Shown here one piece after another: positions 28,632 through 38,394 of a DNA stretch of 64,000 nucleotides (the stretch's first letter is position 1; each line of letters opens with the position of its first letter). Both the position numbers and the translations under genes were made by a program. A model generated the notes under the pieces. That model worked only from the letters and a program-made list of their open reading frames with translations, did no database searches and was not told the DNA's origin. Source of the stretch: Candidatus Tisiphia endosymbiont of Beris chalybata (GTDB lineage Bacteria > Pseudomonadota > Alphaproteobacteria > Rickettsiales > Rickettsiaceae); contig NZ_OZ032159.1 of the NCBI RefSeq assembly GCF_964026555.1, forward strand, positions 682,001 to 746,000, read 5' to 3'.

Positions 28632-29732
28632 TTCCCTATTATAAATAGATATATGAACAATTACATATAGATTTTATAGTTTCTATTGAAATAGATTGAA
28701 TAAATTCAATTACAGCATCTTCAAGTTTAGTTAAACAATCGTAAACTTTATTTTTTAATACCGAATCTTTTAAATGTTGCCACAACCTCTCTACAGGATT
28801 TAACTCTGGACTATATGGTGGTAAGTACATAATCTCAATATTAGCTGGTATTGTAAGACCTTTATGCCATCCAGCTCCATCCATCACTAGTATAACTTTT
28901 GTAGTTATATGTTTCGCAAATTCATTAAGAAAAACTTGCATACAGGCCTTATCAACATTCGGAATAATTAAACTAAAAGAGTCTCCATCTCTATGATTTG
29001 TAGCAGAATAAAGATAAAATGATTTAAATCCCAGCTTTGTAGGAACTGGAGTCCTACTGCCTTTTTCAAACCATCCTAAACCATGTTTTGTATTGGTCCC
29101 AAACCTAGTCTCATCAAAAAAATAAATAGGTACCATAGGATTATCTTGGTGTACTTGTTGTAGATTTTTTTTTGAATTCTTCTTGAGAAGATGTGTCAGC
29201 TTTGTAATGCCTCTTTCTACCAGTAATATGCCTAAACCCAAGTGCCCCTAGCATTCTATGTATACTAGATTTTTCTATATCTATATCAAATTTTTCTTTT
29301 ATCACTATCTTTAATTTCTTAATCGTAATACTACTGTCTCTCTTTATCAAAGTTTTAATCTCATCTTTTTGAGCAGTATTTAATTTTGATCTAGAAGGCT
29401 TTGCTATGTTCTTGAGACCATCAATGCCTTGATCTCGAAATAGAGCAACCCATCTATGTAGCGAAGATCTGTTGATATCATAAACTTCCGCTACTTTCTT
29501 AATACCATGCTTACTCGATGCTAGTATGGCTTTTAATCTTGTTACTACAACACCATTCTTCCCTCCGTTATTCAAAGCTTCCCTTGCTTTTAATACTAAT
29601 TCGTCATTTATCATTTTTGATACTTTAGGCATTTCCTTGTTACTTCCTATTATTTCATTATTACCTAGCTTTATATCATAAATTACTCATTCTATCAATC
29701 TAATATCTCTGCTTATAATGGGGAAATGGTAT
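28626..29732 (-). mobile_element. IS630-family insertion sequence with TA target duplication
   Basis: Terminal inverted repeats CCATTTCCCTATTATAA (from 28628) and the complement of CCATTTCCCCATTATAA (to 29730) differ at one position. TA dinucleotides stand on both sides (28626-28627, 29731-29732), as expected of IS630/Tc1-mariner insertion. It contains the two-frame transposase on the minus strand. Confidence 0.85.
28639..29632 (-). CDS. IS630-family transposase, two overlapping frames joined by a probable frameshift at an A-run
   Basis: The first frame (29632 to 29141) encodes the N-terminal HTH part: KHGIKKVAEVYDINRSSLHR, then FRDQGIDGLKNI, then a second winged-helix region ending GFRHITGRKRHYKAD. 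The second frame (29241 to 28639) carries the DDE domain: IYFFDETRFGTNTKHGLGW (first Asp), ILVMDGAGWHKG (second Asp), and YLPPYSPELNPVERLWQHLK (Glu). The frames overlap by about 100 bases and both cover a run of nine A on the minus strand (complement of 29169-29177). Many IS630 elements make a full-length enzyme by slippage at such a run, so this is probably functional rather than broken. Confidence 0.85.
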
Positions 29733-30139
29733 AAGTCTATATTGGTTAGAGTTATCATTTCATACATATATGTAATAATTTACAAATTAAATTGCAACTA
29801 AAAATAGAATAATATTATAGGACAATCAAGTAGTTATTTTACTTTAACTGCAGTTAAATATTCTGAATAGTTTTTTTAACGAGAAATAAAGGTGAATTAT
29901 GGCTAGAAGTATGGGCTTGCTGCCCATACTTACCTTATTTTCTATTAAGAATTATTATTAAAAAAGAAATAAAAAAAGCCCTGCCTTAAAATCTTTTAAT
30001 ATATTATATGCCTAACATTTATTAAATGCAGTTTTAACAGAGGTGGAGTGTGGAGCACCAGCTATGGCACTGTTAACAAAATAAGTTGTAAATGAGAAAA
30101 TATGGGATAGAATAATTGAGCAAGTAAGAAGGTTCAATT
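29733..30139. other. Intergenic region between IS630 and the IS5 remnant
   Basis: AT-rich. It includes a small stem-loop at 29907-29931 (aagtatgggc and its complement, 5-base loop). This overlaps a 20-codon frame starting ATG GCT at 29900, preceded by AAAGGTG. The part from about 30030 (gaggtggagtgtggagcacc) is probably the left end of the IS5-family remnant. Nothing else is seen. Confidence 0.4.
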
Positions 30140-30457
30140 ATGAAAGCAGAAAGAAAATACCCAATTAGTGAAAGTAAGTTTGAAGAGTTGGTAGAGCCAG
30201 CTATCAAAAGAGAGTTAAAGAAACCAGGTCGTCCTATGACAGTAAGCCATTATAAGTTTTTTTGTGGGGTATTATATGTGCTAAGGACTGGTATCGCATG
30301 GCGTGATCTTCCTGTAGAATATGGTAATTGGCATACAATATATACAAGATATAAGAGATGGAGTGAAAAAGGATTTTTTTGGCGTTTATTATATTATTTA
30401 ACCCGACTATGGATAAGAGATTTTAGGTTTAGTAGGTTTAATTTGATAAGCAATTAA
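30140..30457 (+). pseudogene. IS5-family transposase N-terminal remnant
   Basis: About 90 residues of a DUF4096/IS5-type N-terminus: YPISESKFEELVEPAI, then KKPGRPMTVSHYKFFCGVLY, then VLRTGIAWRDLPVEYGNWHT, then IYTRYKRWSEKGFFWRLLYY. The expected catalytic domain (DSTTVK onwards) is absent. After about residue 90 the frame continues into unrelated sequence and stops. An internal deletion has removed the core. Inactive. Confidence 0.85.
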
Positions 30458-31109
30458 GGCAGCAAATAAAGAAACAAAGAAATTTGTTGGCGCCCTGTGC
30501 TTATTAGTTCTTATATTAAACTGCTCTTTGATATAGCCAAATACTCGTGTTATTATAGTACGCTGCGCTTCTCGACTTTGACACTCCTAGCTCTTCTTGA
30601 AGTTCACCGAATATAGTATACGCAATGGATTTCAAGAGTTGGATTTTATTTGCCAGGGGTGAGCACGCGAAACTTTGATAAAATGAAAAAACAACTCTTG
30701 AAAGGCGAAGAGTATAGATAACTATTCTAACAAATATCTTGTATTCTCGAGTGATTTGCTTTACCATATTTACTAATTTAATCTCAAGATCTCGCATTTT
30801 ATTTTGAGCAGTAGGGGCGCAACAGAACATCAAGTACCTGAATATGCGCATCTTTGAAAAATGAAAAACAGTTCTTGAAAACAAATGAATATACATTATT
30901 CATAAATAGATCTCTTCATAGCGTGCATGGAGCAGGATACTGTTCGTACCTGAAGAGTTGGTAACGAAGGTCAACTTCAAGAAGAGCAAGGAGGGTTAAA
31001 GTCTCGCACCGGAGCGTACATATACGTTACGTAAGGAGCGCTGTCTTTAGACACGACGATGCCAATTCTTGAAGTACGAGCAGTATATACAATCCCAAAT
31101 TAGCATAAT
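30458..31109. other. Intergenic region filled with repeat D variants
   Basis: A partial D (about 30553-30620) shares some 50 consecutive bases, from tagtacgctgcgcttctcga onward, with 56187-56236. A second, differently truncated D-like unit spans about 30621-30716. A third full copy is at 30938-31088. The stretch 30720-30900 is unassigned. No gene is seen. Confidence 0.55.
30938..31088. repeat. Palindromic element D, long copy upstream of lipA
   Basis: Begins atactgttcgtacctgaaga and ends cttgaagtacgagcagtata. It is of the same long type as 12890-13050, and has the core ggagcgtacatatacgttac. It ends about 20 bases before the lipA start. Confidence 0.75.
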
Positions 31110-32015
31110 ATGACAAATATCATTAAAATAGCAGAGGTAAAAGCTAACAAGCGCCCAGACTGGATACGAGTTAAAGCTCCAAATTCTTACCAATATCATG
31201 AGACTAAGAAATTAATTGAAGGCCTAAAATTAAACACCGTTTGTCAAGAAGCGGCCTGTCCGAACATAGGTGAATGCTGGTCTAAAAAGCATGCAACAGT
31301 TATGATCCTGGGCTCTGTCTGTACTCGCGCATGCAGGTTCTGTAATGTAAAAACAGGGAGACCAGATTTATTGGACCCTCATGAGCCCCAGAGGTTAGCC
31401 CAAGCAGTAAAAAGATTAAGTCTAGAACATGTAGTCATTACCTCAGTTGATCGAGATGACCTGGAAGATGGAGGAGCCACCCATTTTGCGAGTTGTATTA
31501 AGGAAATAAGGATGATTGCTCCCAACACTACGATTGAGATTCTCACCCCAGATTTTCTTAAAAAAGCTGGGGCAGCAGAAATTATCGCGGCTGCTAAACC
31601 AGATGTGTATAATCATAATATGGAAACAGTTCCTTCTTTATATAAAACTATAAGACCAGGAGCGAGATATTATAATTCGTTAAGTTTATTACATAATATA
31701 AAAAAGCTAGATGCTAATATTTTCACTAAATCCGGTATGATGGTAGGGCTTGGTGAGAAAAATGATGAAATTATCCAGGTAATGGATGATTTACGAGAAG
31801 CTAAAGTTGATTTTTTAACTATAGGCCAATATTTACAGCCAACTAAAAACCATGCTGAAGTTGCAAGGTATGTCTCACCAGAAGAGTTCAAATATCTGGA
31901 AAGAGTTGCAAAAATTAAAGGCTTTTTAATGGTTGCAGCAAGTCCGCTCACTAGGTCGTCATATCATGCGGGCGCAGATTTCCAGAGATTAAAAAATAAT
32001 AAATCCTCAGCTTAA
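31110..32015 (+). CDS. lipA: Lipoyl synthase
   Basis: A radical-SAM enzyme that inserts sulfur into octanoyl-protein to make the lipoyl cofactor of 2-oxoacid dehydrogenases. Both iron-sulfur motifs are present: the auxiliary cluster cysteines C45, C50, C56 ([13 protein letters not shown]) and the radical-SAM CxxxCxxC at C71, C75, C78 (VCTRACRFC). The lipoyl synthase segments [24 protein letters not shown] and [11 protein letters not shown] follow, and the C-terminal SYHAGADF is typical. The length of 301 is normal. The ATG at 31110 follows repeat D and AT-rich sequence without a clear ribosome binding site. The phospholipase D gene starts 3 bases after the stop, suggesting an operon. Confidence 0.97.
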   Translation: MTNIIKIAEVKANKRPDWIRVKAPNSYQYHETKKLIEGLKLNTVCQEAACPNIGECWSKKHATVMILGSVCTRACRFCNVKTGRPDLLDPHEPQRLAQAVKRLSLEHVVITSVDRDDLEDGGATHFASCIKEIRMIAPNTTIEILTPDFLKKAGAAEIIAAAKPDVYNHNMETVPSLYKTIRPGARYYNSLSLLHNIKKLDANIFTKSGMMVGLGEKNDEIIQVMDDLREAKVDFLTIGQYLQPTKNHAEVARYVSPEEFKYLERVAKIKGFLMVAASPLTRSSYHAGADFQRLKNNKSSA

Positions 32016-32556
32016 CCAATGTACAAAGCAATCGGAAAATATAAACTTAAATTGCCACTTATAGTAATAACATTTTTAGCGGGCTTAGCCATTGGCACAG
32101 GTTATCATGAGAGATACATGCAAGTGTTGCCGCCCCCCGCGGCTTGGCATACTACTCATACTGAAGCGGACACTATCAATGTCTGTTTTACACCTCCCTC
32201 TGGTTGCGGGTCATTAATAGCTAAAGAAATAGCTAAGGCTAAAGAAAGTATTTATGTACAAGCATTTGGTTTAACCTCCCAAAAAATAGTCGACCAATTA
32301 ATTCAAGCTAAGCAAAACGGTGTTCAAGTACATGTATTATTGGACCGTAGTAACTTAAGTGATAAATATTCTAAAATGAATGAGTTAAAACGTGCAGGTA
32401 TTGAAGTATCTATAGATAAAGTACCAGGTATTGCTCATAATAAAATTATGATTATTGATAAAAATAAAGTAATTACTGGCAGTTTTAATTTCACTAATGC
32501 TGAACTGCGCCCCTATGTTTAGACCAAAAAAGCTTTAAATAGAGAGACTATTATTT

Positions 32557-33450
32557 TCATAAACTATCTACAAAAATATTATTTTTATAATTTTGTAGCT
32601 GTTGTGGTAATAGTGGAATTGTGGGTAAGTCGCAAGACTTATCCATAAATCCACTATATATCTCAAACGGCGTTTTGTACTCCAAAGCCTGATGGGGCCT
32701 TTGATTGTTATACCAATTCAACCATTTCGGGATATTATTTTTCAACTCTAAAACTGAAGTACACCGGTATAAATACGACCCCTCATACTTAAACGATCGC
32801 CATAAACGCTCAATATGGGCATTATCGTTACACCTGCCTTTGCCCGTCATGCTGATGCTTATGACGCATCTCCTCAATTCATTAATCCAATCCTCGCTGG
32901 TAAACTGGCTACCTTGATCACTATTAATTATCGACGGCTTCCCATATTTAGCTATAGCATCTTCTAACGCTAGCAAACAGCTCTCTGTATTTAAACTATT
33001 TGATAAACGATATCCTACTACTAATCTAGTATAAACATCGATTAATGCAACCAAATACATAAAACCACTTTGTACCCTTAAATAAGTGATATCCACCTGC
33101 CATACCTGATTTGGCTTTATAACCTCTAACCCTGATAGCAAATATGGATAAATAGCTTCTTTTAGGTTTCTTTTACTTGTATTAATCGAAGGGTAAATTG
33201 CTTGCAAATTCATTAGTTTCATCAACCTCCTGACTTTTTTGCTGTTAACAATTACCACTTCTCTCCTAAGTATCGCCGTTATTCGCCGGTAACCATATAT
33301 CGGATAATTACTATAGATCTCAACTATTCTATTACTTAAATAATTATCTTGATCCTTCTCCGAATCCTTGTAATATAGGCTGGAGCGGTTCAGATTCAAT
33401 AGCTGACTTTGCCGACGAACACTTAAATCTTTATAATCCTTATCTACCAT
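32557..33450 (-). CDS. IS3-family transposase OrfB (copy 2)
   Basis: Same protein as 9807-10700: DITYL, SDQGSQF and NAHIERLW provide the DDE triad. The single noticed base difference is silent at the protein level. Likely active, as both copies are intact and the insertion appears recent. Confidence 0.94.
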   Translation of the reverse strand: MVDKDYKDLSVRRQSQLLNLNRSSLYYKDSEKDQDNYLSNRIVEIYSNYPIYGYRRITAILRREVVIVNSKKVRRLMKLMNLQAIYPSINTSKRNLKEAIYPYLLSGLEVIKPNQVWQVDITYLRVQSGFMYLVALIDVYTRLVVGYRLSNSLNTESCLLALEDAIAKYGKPSIINSDQGSQFTSEDWINELRRCVISISMTGKGRCNDNAHIERLWRSFKYEGSYLYRCTSVLELKNNIPKWLNWYNNQRPHQALEYKTPFEIYSGFMDKSCDLPTIPLLPQQLQNYKNNIFVDSL

Positions 33451-33461
33451 CACTTTCCTCT

Positions 33462-33755
33462 TTATAGTTTCAACTTGGCAGATACGAGCTGCAAAAAATC
33501 GTTTTCTACCTTCAATTTGCCAATAGTTGCATGCAGTTTCTCTATTTCGCTTGTAGAACTAGAGGAATTACCGTTTTCATAGCTAAACTTAAAAATATCA
33601 GCACCATTTTCCAAAAATTGTTTCTTCCACCTTGTCATTACCGACCTTGGAACTTGATATTTTGAGATTATTTCAGCAATACTCAAATCTCCTCGGATCA
33701 TCTCTAGCGATACTTTAAACTTAAATTCTTTACTGTAACTTTTTGGCTTACTCAT
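33462..33755 (-). CDS. IS3-family transposase OrfA (copy 2)
   Basis: Same protein as 10712-11005, with the N-terminal HTH and the C-terminal coiled coil. Confidence 0.93.
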   Translation of the reverse strand: MSKPKSYSKEFKFKVSLEMIRGDLSIAEIISKYQVPRSVMTRWKKQFLENGADIFKFSYENGNSSSSTSEIEKLHATIGKLKVENDFLQLVSAKLKL

Positions 33756-34047
33756 TTTCGACTGCTCCTATTTTATATTTATTTTAACATAAAATAGTCT
33801 CTCTATCACTGCTCTAGTTTTCGGGGCGCATTACGAGCTGCGGATAATAGAAATGCTGAAAACGTCTTATTCATCGAAAATAGTGATATTGCAGCAACTT
33901 ATTTACGAAGTTGGTATAGCCGTAAAGAGAAAGTGAAAGAATAGCGTCTTTTAAGCTCTGCAAAAGTTTGAGGTTCTGCAAAGGAAATTTTACCCTTTTA
34001 GGTGTCTGGGAAGGAAATTTTTCTAGAGATCATTCGAGTAACAAATA

Positions 34048-35149
34048 TTAACTTCCTACATTTCTAGAAAGACTAGCAGAAACAAATTTCTCTAAATCTC
34101 CGTCCAGTACTCCTTTAGTATCCGAAGTCTCATAGAGAGTACGTAAATCTTTTACCATTTGATAAGGTTGCAGCACATAAGACCTAATTTGATGGCCCCA
34201 CCCATTATCTGTTTTAGAGGCATTTTGTTCATTAATGTTCTCAGTACGTTTTTGCAATTCACGCTCATATAGTCTCGCTTTAAGCATTTTCATAGCTTGA
34301 GCTTTATTTTTATGCTGTGATCTATCACTTTGGCACTGAGTGACTATATTGGTGGGTAAATGAGTAATTCTGACAGCGGAATCGGTAGTATTAACATGCT
34401 GTCCTCCTGCGCCAGAAGACCTATAAGTATCAATCCTTAAATCTTTGTCATCTATTATAATAGATATATCATCATCAATTTCTGGATATACCCAGCTACT
34501 GGCAAAGCTAGTCATTCTTTTTCCTGCGGCATTAAATGGAGAAATCCTAACTAATCTATGCACTCCCGATTCCGTTCTGAACCAACCATACGCTTGATGG
34601 CCACTAATTTTAATAGTACATGATTTTATTCCTGCTTCTTCTCCATTAATCAAGTGAATAATTTCTTGCTTAAACCCTAGCCTTTCTGCAAAGCGTAAAT
34701 ACATGCGCATCATAATTGAAGCCCAGTCATGGCTCTCTGTCCCTCCGGCGCCTGCATTAATTTCTAAAAAACAATTATTACTGTCAAATTCTCCGGAAAA
34801 CAAACACTCAACTTCAAACTTTTCAGCAATAAATGACAGTTTTTTTAAGTCTTCTTGGTTTTGTCCTAAGATTTGTTGATCATTTTCTTCCAGCGCTAAT
34901 TCTTCAAGTTCTAAACATTCACTAAGGGAAGATTTAAGATGGGTAAAGGAGCCAAGTTGGTTCTCTAATAATCGTTTTTCTTTTAGAACAGCCTGAGCTT
35001 TCTCTTTATTATCCCAAAGGCCTGGATCTTCTGAAATATTTTGGAGCTCTGAAAGCCTTTGAGTTGAATTCTCAAAATCAAAGTGACCTCCTGAGCAGTG
35101 CTAGCGACTGTTCTATTTTTTTTATATAATTTTCAATTTCAGCACGCAC
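34048..35149 (-). CDS. prfB: Peptide chain release factor 2, with programmed +1 frameshift
   Basis: Terminates translation at UGA and UAA. The first 23 codons from a GTG at 35149 read MRAEIENYIKKIEQSLALLRRSL and end at CTT TGA (35083-35078). A +1 shift on CTT continues as DFENSTQRLSELQ. The site has the canonical AGGAGG three bases upstream (35092-35087), so the autoregulatory RF2 frameshift is preserved. Downstream are the SPF recognition tripeptide (RISPFNAAGK) and the GGQ hydrolysis loop (SGAGGQHVNTT). The total of about 366 residues is normal. The frame before the shift is too short to stand alone, so a frame-by-frame reading would report only the 3' 251 codons. The GTG start with a weak AGGA is my choice; no better candidate is in frame. 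Confidence 0.95.
35078..35092 (-). promoter_or_regulatory. RF2 programmed +1 frameshift site
   Basis: Minus-strand AGGAGGTCACTTTGA: internal Shine-Dalgarno, three-base spacer, CTT slip codon and the in-frame UGA stop. When RF2 is scarce the ribosome shifts forward and makes RF2; when it is abundant it terminates at UGA. Confidence 0.95.
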
Positions 35150-35214
35150 TATTAATTTTCCTACTCTAAAATGGTATTTTGCTATATATTAGCTTTAATT
35201 CTAAATAAGCAATT

Positions 35215-35322
35215 TATACTCCTCTGATATGATTTTACATACGTCGTTGCTCAAATAGCTCGCCTATTATGTATAGGCTCTACCATCGCGCCTAGCAGCA
35301 AAATCATCGGAAGAGAAGTATA
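35215..35322. repeat. Repeat E, intergenic copy between prfB and lepA
   Basis: Ends tatactcctctgat and gaagagaagtata are near-complements. The inner sequence parallels the in-frame leuS copy. Here it is untranslated, which suits an element that can be tolerated in either context. Confidence 0.85.
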
Positions 35323-35372
35323 TTACTAATCTCAAAACTTATTACTAATTTTAACATTATACTAAAAATCTA

Positions 35373-37175
35373 ATGAATAATCAAAAGTTTATCAGAAATT
35401 TTTCTATCATCGCTCACATAGATCATGGTAAATCTACTTTAGCCGATAGGTTAATTGAATATTGTGGGGGGCTTGCAGCTCGAGAAATGAGTCAACAAGT
35501 CCTAGACTCAATGGATATAGAAAAGGAAAGGGGTATTACTATTAAAGCGCAGACAGTGAGATTAGTTTACCAAGCGGAAGATAGTAATACATATTATCTT
35601 AATCTTATGGATACTCCTGGGCATGTTGATTTTTCCTACGAAGTTAGTAGATCCCTAGCGGCTTGTGAGGGTTCTTTATTAGTAGTAGATAGTAGTCAAG
35701 GGGTAGAAGCCCAAACTCTAGCCAACGTTTATCAAGCCATTGACAATAATCATGAGATTATTCCAGTATTAAATAAAATTGATTTGCCTGCTGCTGACCC
35801 CGCCAAAGTTAAAGAGCAAATAGAAGATGTAATTGGGATAGATGCCAGTGATGCTGTATTAATCTCAGCAAAAAGTGGTATAGGTATTGAAGAGGTACTA
35901 AAAGCTATTATTGCGAGATTGCCAGCTCCCAAAGTTAGTCAAACAGATATTTTAAAGGCTTTATTAGTAGATAGTTGGTATGATCCTTATCTAGGGGTAG
36001 TAATTTTAGTCAGGATCATTGATGGAAGCTTACGTAAAAATATGCGTATCAAGATGATGGCAACTAACTCTAGCTATAATGTTGAAAATGTTGGTTATTT
36101 TACCCCTAAACGGCATATTACTGAGGCGTTATATGCTGGAGAAATAGGATTTTTTACGGCTTCAATCAAGCAGGTTGCTGATTGTAAAGTTGGGGATACC
36201 ATCACTGAAGAAAAAAAGCCTTGCTTAGAAGCTCTACCTGGCTTTAAACCGCATTTACCAGTAGTGTTTTGTGGTTTATATCCTTCGGAAGCTTCTCAAT
36301 TTGAGCACTTAAAAGACTCTTTAGCAAAATTAAAACTTAATGATGCTAGCTTTGATTTTGAGCTCGAGAGTTCTACTGCTTTGGGCTTTGGCTTTCGTTG
36401 TGGTTTTTTAGGGTTATTACATCTAGAGATCATTCAAGAAAGATTAGAACGAGAATTCGATCTTGATATGATCACTACGGCCCCTAGCGTAATATATAAG
36501 ATTGACTTACGCGATAATAGGCAAATAGAAATACATAACCCAGCTGATTTACCTGCAGTCCAAAATATAGAATCAATGTTAGAACCATGGGTAAAAGCAA
36601 CGATATTTGTCCCTGATGAATTTTTAGGTAATGTATTAGCTTTATGCACTGATAAAAGAGGTACCCAAGTTGAATTATCTTATGTAGCTGGTAGAGCAAT
36701 GGTGGTTTATAAATTACCATTAAATGAAATTGTATTTGATTTTTATGATAAGTTGAAGAGTTATACTAAAGGCTATGCTAGTTTTGATTGGGAAATGGAT
36801 AGTTACGCAGTAGGAGATCTGGTGAAATTATCCATCCTTGTTAATAGTGAAGCTGTCGATGCTTTATCTACTATCGTGCATCGTACGCGCGCGGAATATA
36901 GAGGTAGAGAATTATGTAAACGCCTAAGCAATCTCATCCCAAGACAATTATTTCAAATTGCTATTCAAGCTGCTATTGGTAGTAGAATAATCGCAAGAGA
37001 GACCGTTAAAGCGATGCGAAAAGATGTTCTATCCAAATGTTATGGCGGCGATATAACGCGTAAACGTAAATTATTAGAAAAACAAAAAGCTGGTAAAAAA
37101 CGTATGCGTAATATAGGTAATGTAGAAATCCCCCAATCTGCTTTTATTGCTGCTCTTAAAATAGGAGATGAGTAA
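35373..37175 (+). CDS. lepA: Elongation factor 4 (LepA)
   Basis: A 600-residue ribosomal GTPase that back-translocates stalled ribosomes or assists their biogenesis. G motifs are in order: AHIDHGKST (G1), RGITIKAQ (G2), DTPGHVDF (G3), NKIDLP (G4) and SAKSG (G5). The C-terminal LepA-specific region contains [24 protein letters not shown] and the final [20 protein letters not shown] block. It begins [20 protein letters not shown] at the ATG at 35373; the leader is AT-rich with no strong ribosome binding site. It is monocistronic here. Confidence 0.97.
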   Translation: MNNQKFIRNFSIIAHIDHGKSTLADRLIEYCGGLAAREMSQQVLDSMDIEKERGITIKAQTVRLVYQAEDSNTYYLNLMDTPGHVDFSYEVSRSLAACEGSLLVVDSSQGVEAQTLANVYQAIDNNHEIIPVLNKIDLPAADPAKVKEQIEDVIGIDASDAVLISAKSGIGIEEVLKAIIARLPAPKVSQTDILKALLVDSWYDPYLGVVILVRIIDGSLRKNMRIKMMATNSSYNVENVGYFTPKRHITEALYAGEIGFFTASIKQVADCKVGDTITEEKKPCLEALPGFKPHLPVVFCGLYPSEASQFEHLKDSLAKLKLNDASFDFELESSTALGFGFRCGFLGLLHLEIIQERLEREFDLDMITTAPSVIYKIDLRDNRQIEIHNPADLPAVQNIESMLEPWVKATIFVPDEFLGNVLALCTDKRGTQVELSYVAGRAMVVYKLPLNEIVFDFYDKLKSYTKGYASFDWEMDSYAVGDLVKLSILVNSEAVDALSTIVHRTRAEYRGRELCKRLSNLIPRQLFQIAIQAAIGSRIIARETVKAMRKDVLSKCYGGDITRKRKLLEKQKAGKKRMRNIGNVEIPQSAFIAALKIGDE

Positions 37176-37362
37176 GAGCAATATTCTTATTCTCGGAAGT
37201 TTTAAAGAAAAGTGTGATAAAAATAAATGATTAGACAAATTTTATACATCTTAAAGTTTATTTAATATTGTATTAATTAATTAATAGTGTTAAACATTAT
37301 ATAAATATATATATTATATAAATATATATATTTTTAACATAATTAATTTAAAAGGTATTAAT
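37176..37362. other. AT-rich spacer with a near-perfect AT palindrome
   Basis: The section 37296-37333 consists of tattatataaatatatatat and its continuation, repeating an 18-19 base unit twice. It may form a weak cruciform and may contain the promoter of the next gene, but I cannot assign -35/-10 boxes in such low-complexity sequence. Confidence 0.4.
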
Positions 37363-38193
37363 ATGCGTATATTGAATTTTAAGTGTATAGAAAAATTTTA
37401 TTTAGATCAGGTTAGAGAATTAGATTGGGGAGCACAGTACATTAAGGATTGGCAACCGACCTATCCTAGTTTTGCAGGAAATTATAATACATTAAAAGGT
37501 GCCTTGGTTACGGCATTAGTCATCACTTTCCCCTATGCAAATGCTACTAAGCATTTTTCAATTGTAAATTCGACGGTCAATGCCACTCATGTGAGTACCA
37601 CCACACAACACGGGGACGACTTGCTTACAACTGTTGTAACAGCTAATTACACAACTCTTATAAATACCGCGCTGAATGGTGAGTTTTTAGGAAAATCCAC
37701 TACCTATGTTAATGGGAATCAAGAGGTTACAGCTCCCCATGATAAGGGTACAGCAACTAGGTACACAAAGAAAGGTAGTAAAGATATAAAAATTATCTAT
37801 AAAAATGAGAAGAATAACATAGTAAAGACAGAGACCCTCTATGCTAATGAAACATTTTTAGAAGATTTTATAAACGGTACAACAAGATCAACCGATAGGG
37901 ATGACACTAGGATAGAGACGGACTTAACTAAAATCCAAACCACCTACGCTAATGGTACAGAGATAATCACTAGTAAAATAGAACCTATTAAAACTGTTAT
38001 CACTCACCCTGATGGTATGAAAATAACAAAATTTAAAAATGGTACAATTACAGAAAAAGACAAGTATGGTGGGAAAATAGTAAAAAGGGATAATAATATT
38101 GAAATATCATATAACGACTCTGAACTAAAGATAACTGGAAATAAATGGGAAGTTGACTTAGGGGGAGATGAAAACCCCCGTCAAGAATTATAA
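37363..38193 (+). CDS. Hypothetical protein with short beta-hairpin-like repeats
   Basis: Family not recognised. A 276-residue protein with an AAAAGG ribosome binding site 7 bases before the ATG. The N-terminus is about 60 residues with a hydrophobic stretch (LVTALVITFPYANA). The remainder is rich in T, N and K. It repeats a loose unit around YxNG or HPDG every 20-40 residues: TYVNGNQEVTAPHDKG, YANETFLEDFINGT, TYANGTEIITSKIEP, THPDGMKITKFKNGTITEKD. The alternating polar/hydrophobic pattern with an NG or DG turn is like G-box (TCP10/CPAP C-terminal) single-layer beta repeats and some surface antigens. A surface-exposed or secreted beta protein is an inference. Confidence 0.6.
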   Translation: MRILNFKCIEKFYLDQVRELDWGAQYIKDWQPTYPSFAGNYNTLKGALVTALVITFPYANATKHFSIVNSTVNATHVSTTTQHGDDLLTTVVTANYTTLINTALNGEFLGKSTTYVNGNQEVTAPHDKGTATRYTKKGSKDIKIIYKNEKNNIVKTETLYANETFLEDFINGTTRSTDRDDTRIETDLTKIQTTYANGTEIITSKIEPIKTVITHPDGMKITKFKNGTITEKDKYGGKIVKRDNNIEISYNDSELKITGNKWEVDLGGDENPRQEL

Positions 38194-38394
38194 CTTGTTA
38201 GATAGAACATATCTAACAACTCTTCAGTTACGAGCAGTATATGTTATCTGCAAAATGGCAGAAATTTTTTGAAATAAGTACGCTATTTCTACAAAATCTC
38301 TACTATTTTGCGATAAAAATTCTCTATACATTACTTCTGAAAAAATTTGTGTGCAGAAGGCTAGAGGGCCTATGAACAAACTTTTACTGTGCTG

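Larger units (their letters stand above)
32502..33836 (-). mobile_element. IS3-family insertion sequence, copy 2, inside pld
   Basis: A 1335-bp element almost identical to 9752-11086 and in the same orientation. The GCT target duplication on both sides fixes its borders. Confidence 0.95.
32019..33944 (+). pseudogene. pld: Phospholipase D-like (HKD) protein split by an IS3 insertion
   Basis: The 5' part (32019-32501) encodes a signal-like N-terminus (LPLIVITFLAGLAIGTGYH), then VCFTPPSGC, KESIYVQAFGLTS, and the HKD active-site motif HNKIMIIDKNKVITGSFNFT. The 3' part (33837-33944) continues in frame after the element: ADNRNAENVLFIENSD, then YLRSWYSRKEKVKE and a stop. The codon GCT (32499-32501) is repeated at 33837-33839 as a 3-bp target duplication. 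The joined protein would be about 196 residues, the size of Nuc-like single-HKD enzymes. Rickettsial Pld has been associated with phagosome escape. The first fragment keeps the HKD motif, so residual activity cannot be excluded, but the last 35 or so residues are lost. Confidence 0.92.

Noticed and set aside
28639..29632. IS630 transposase as a decayed pseudogene
   Set aside because: The two frames overlap at a run of nine A, a typical slippage site in this family, and all catalytic residues and ends are intact.
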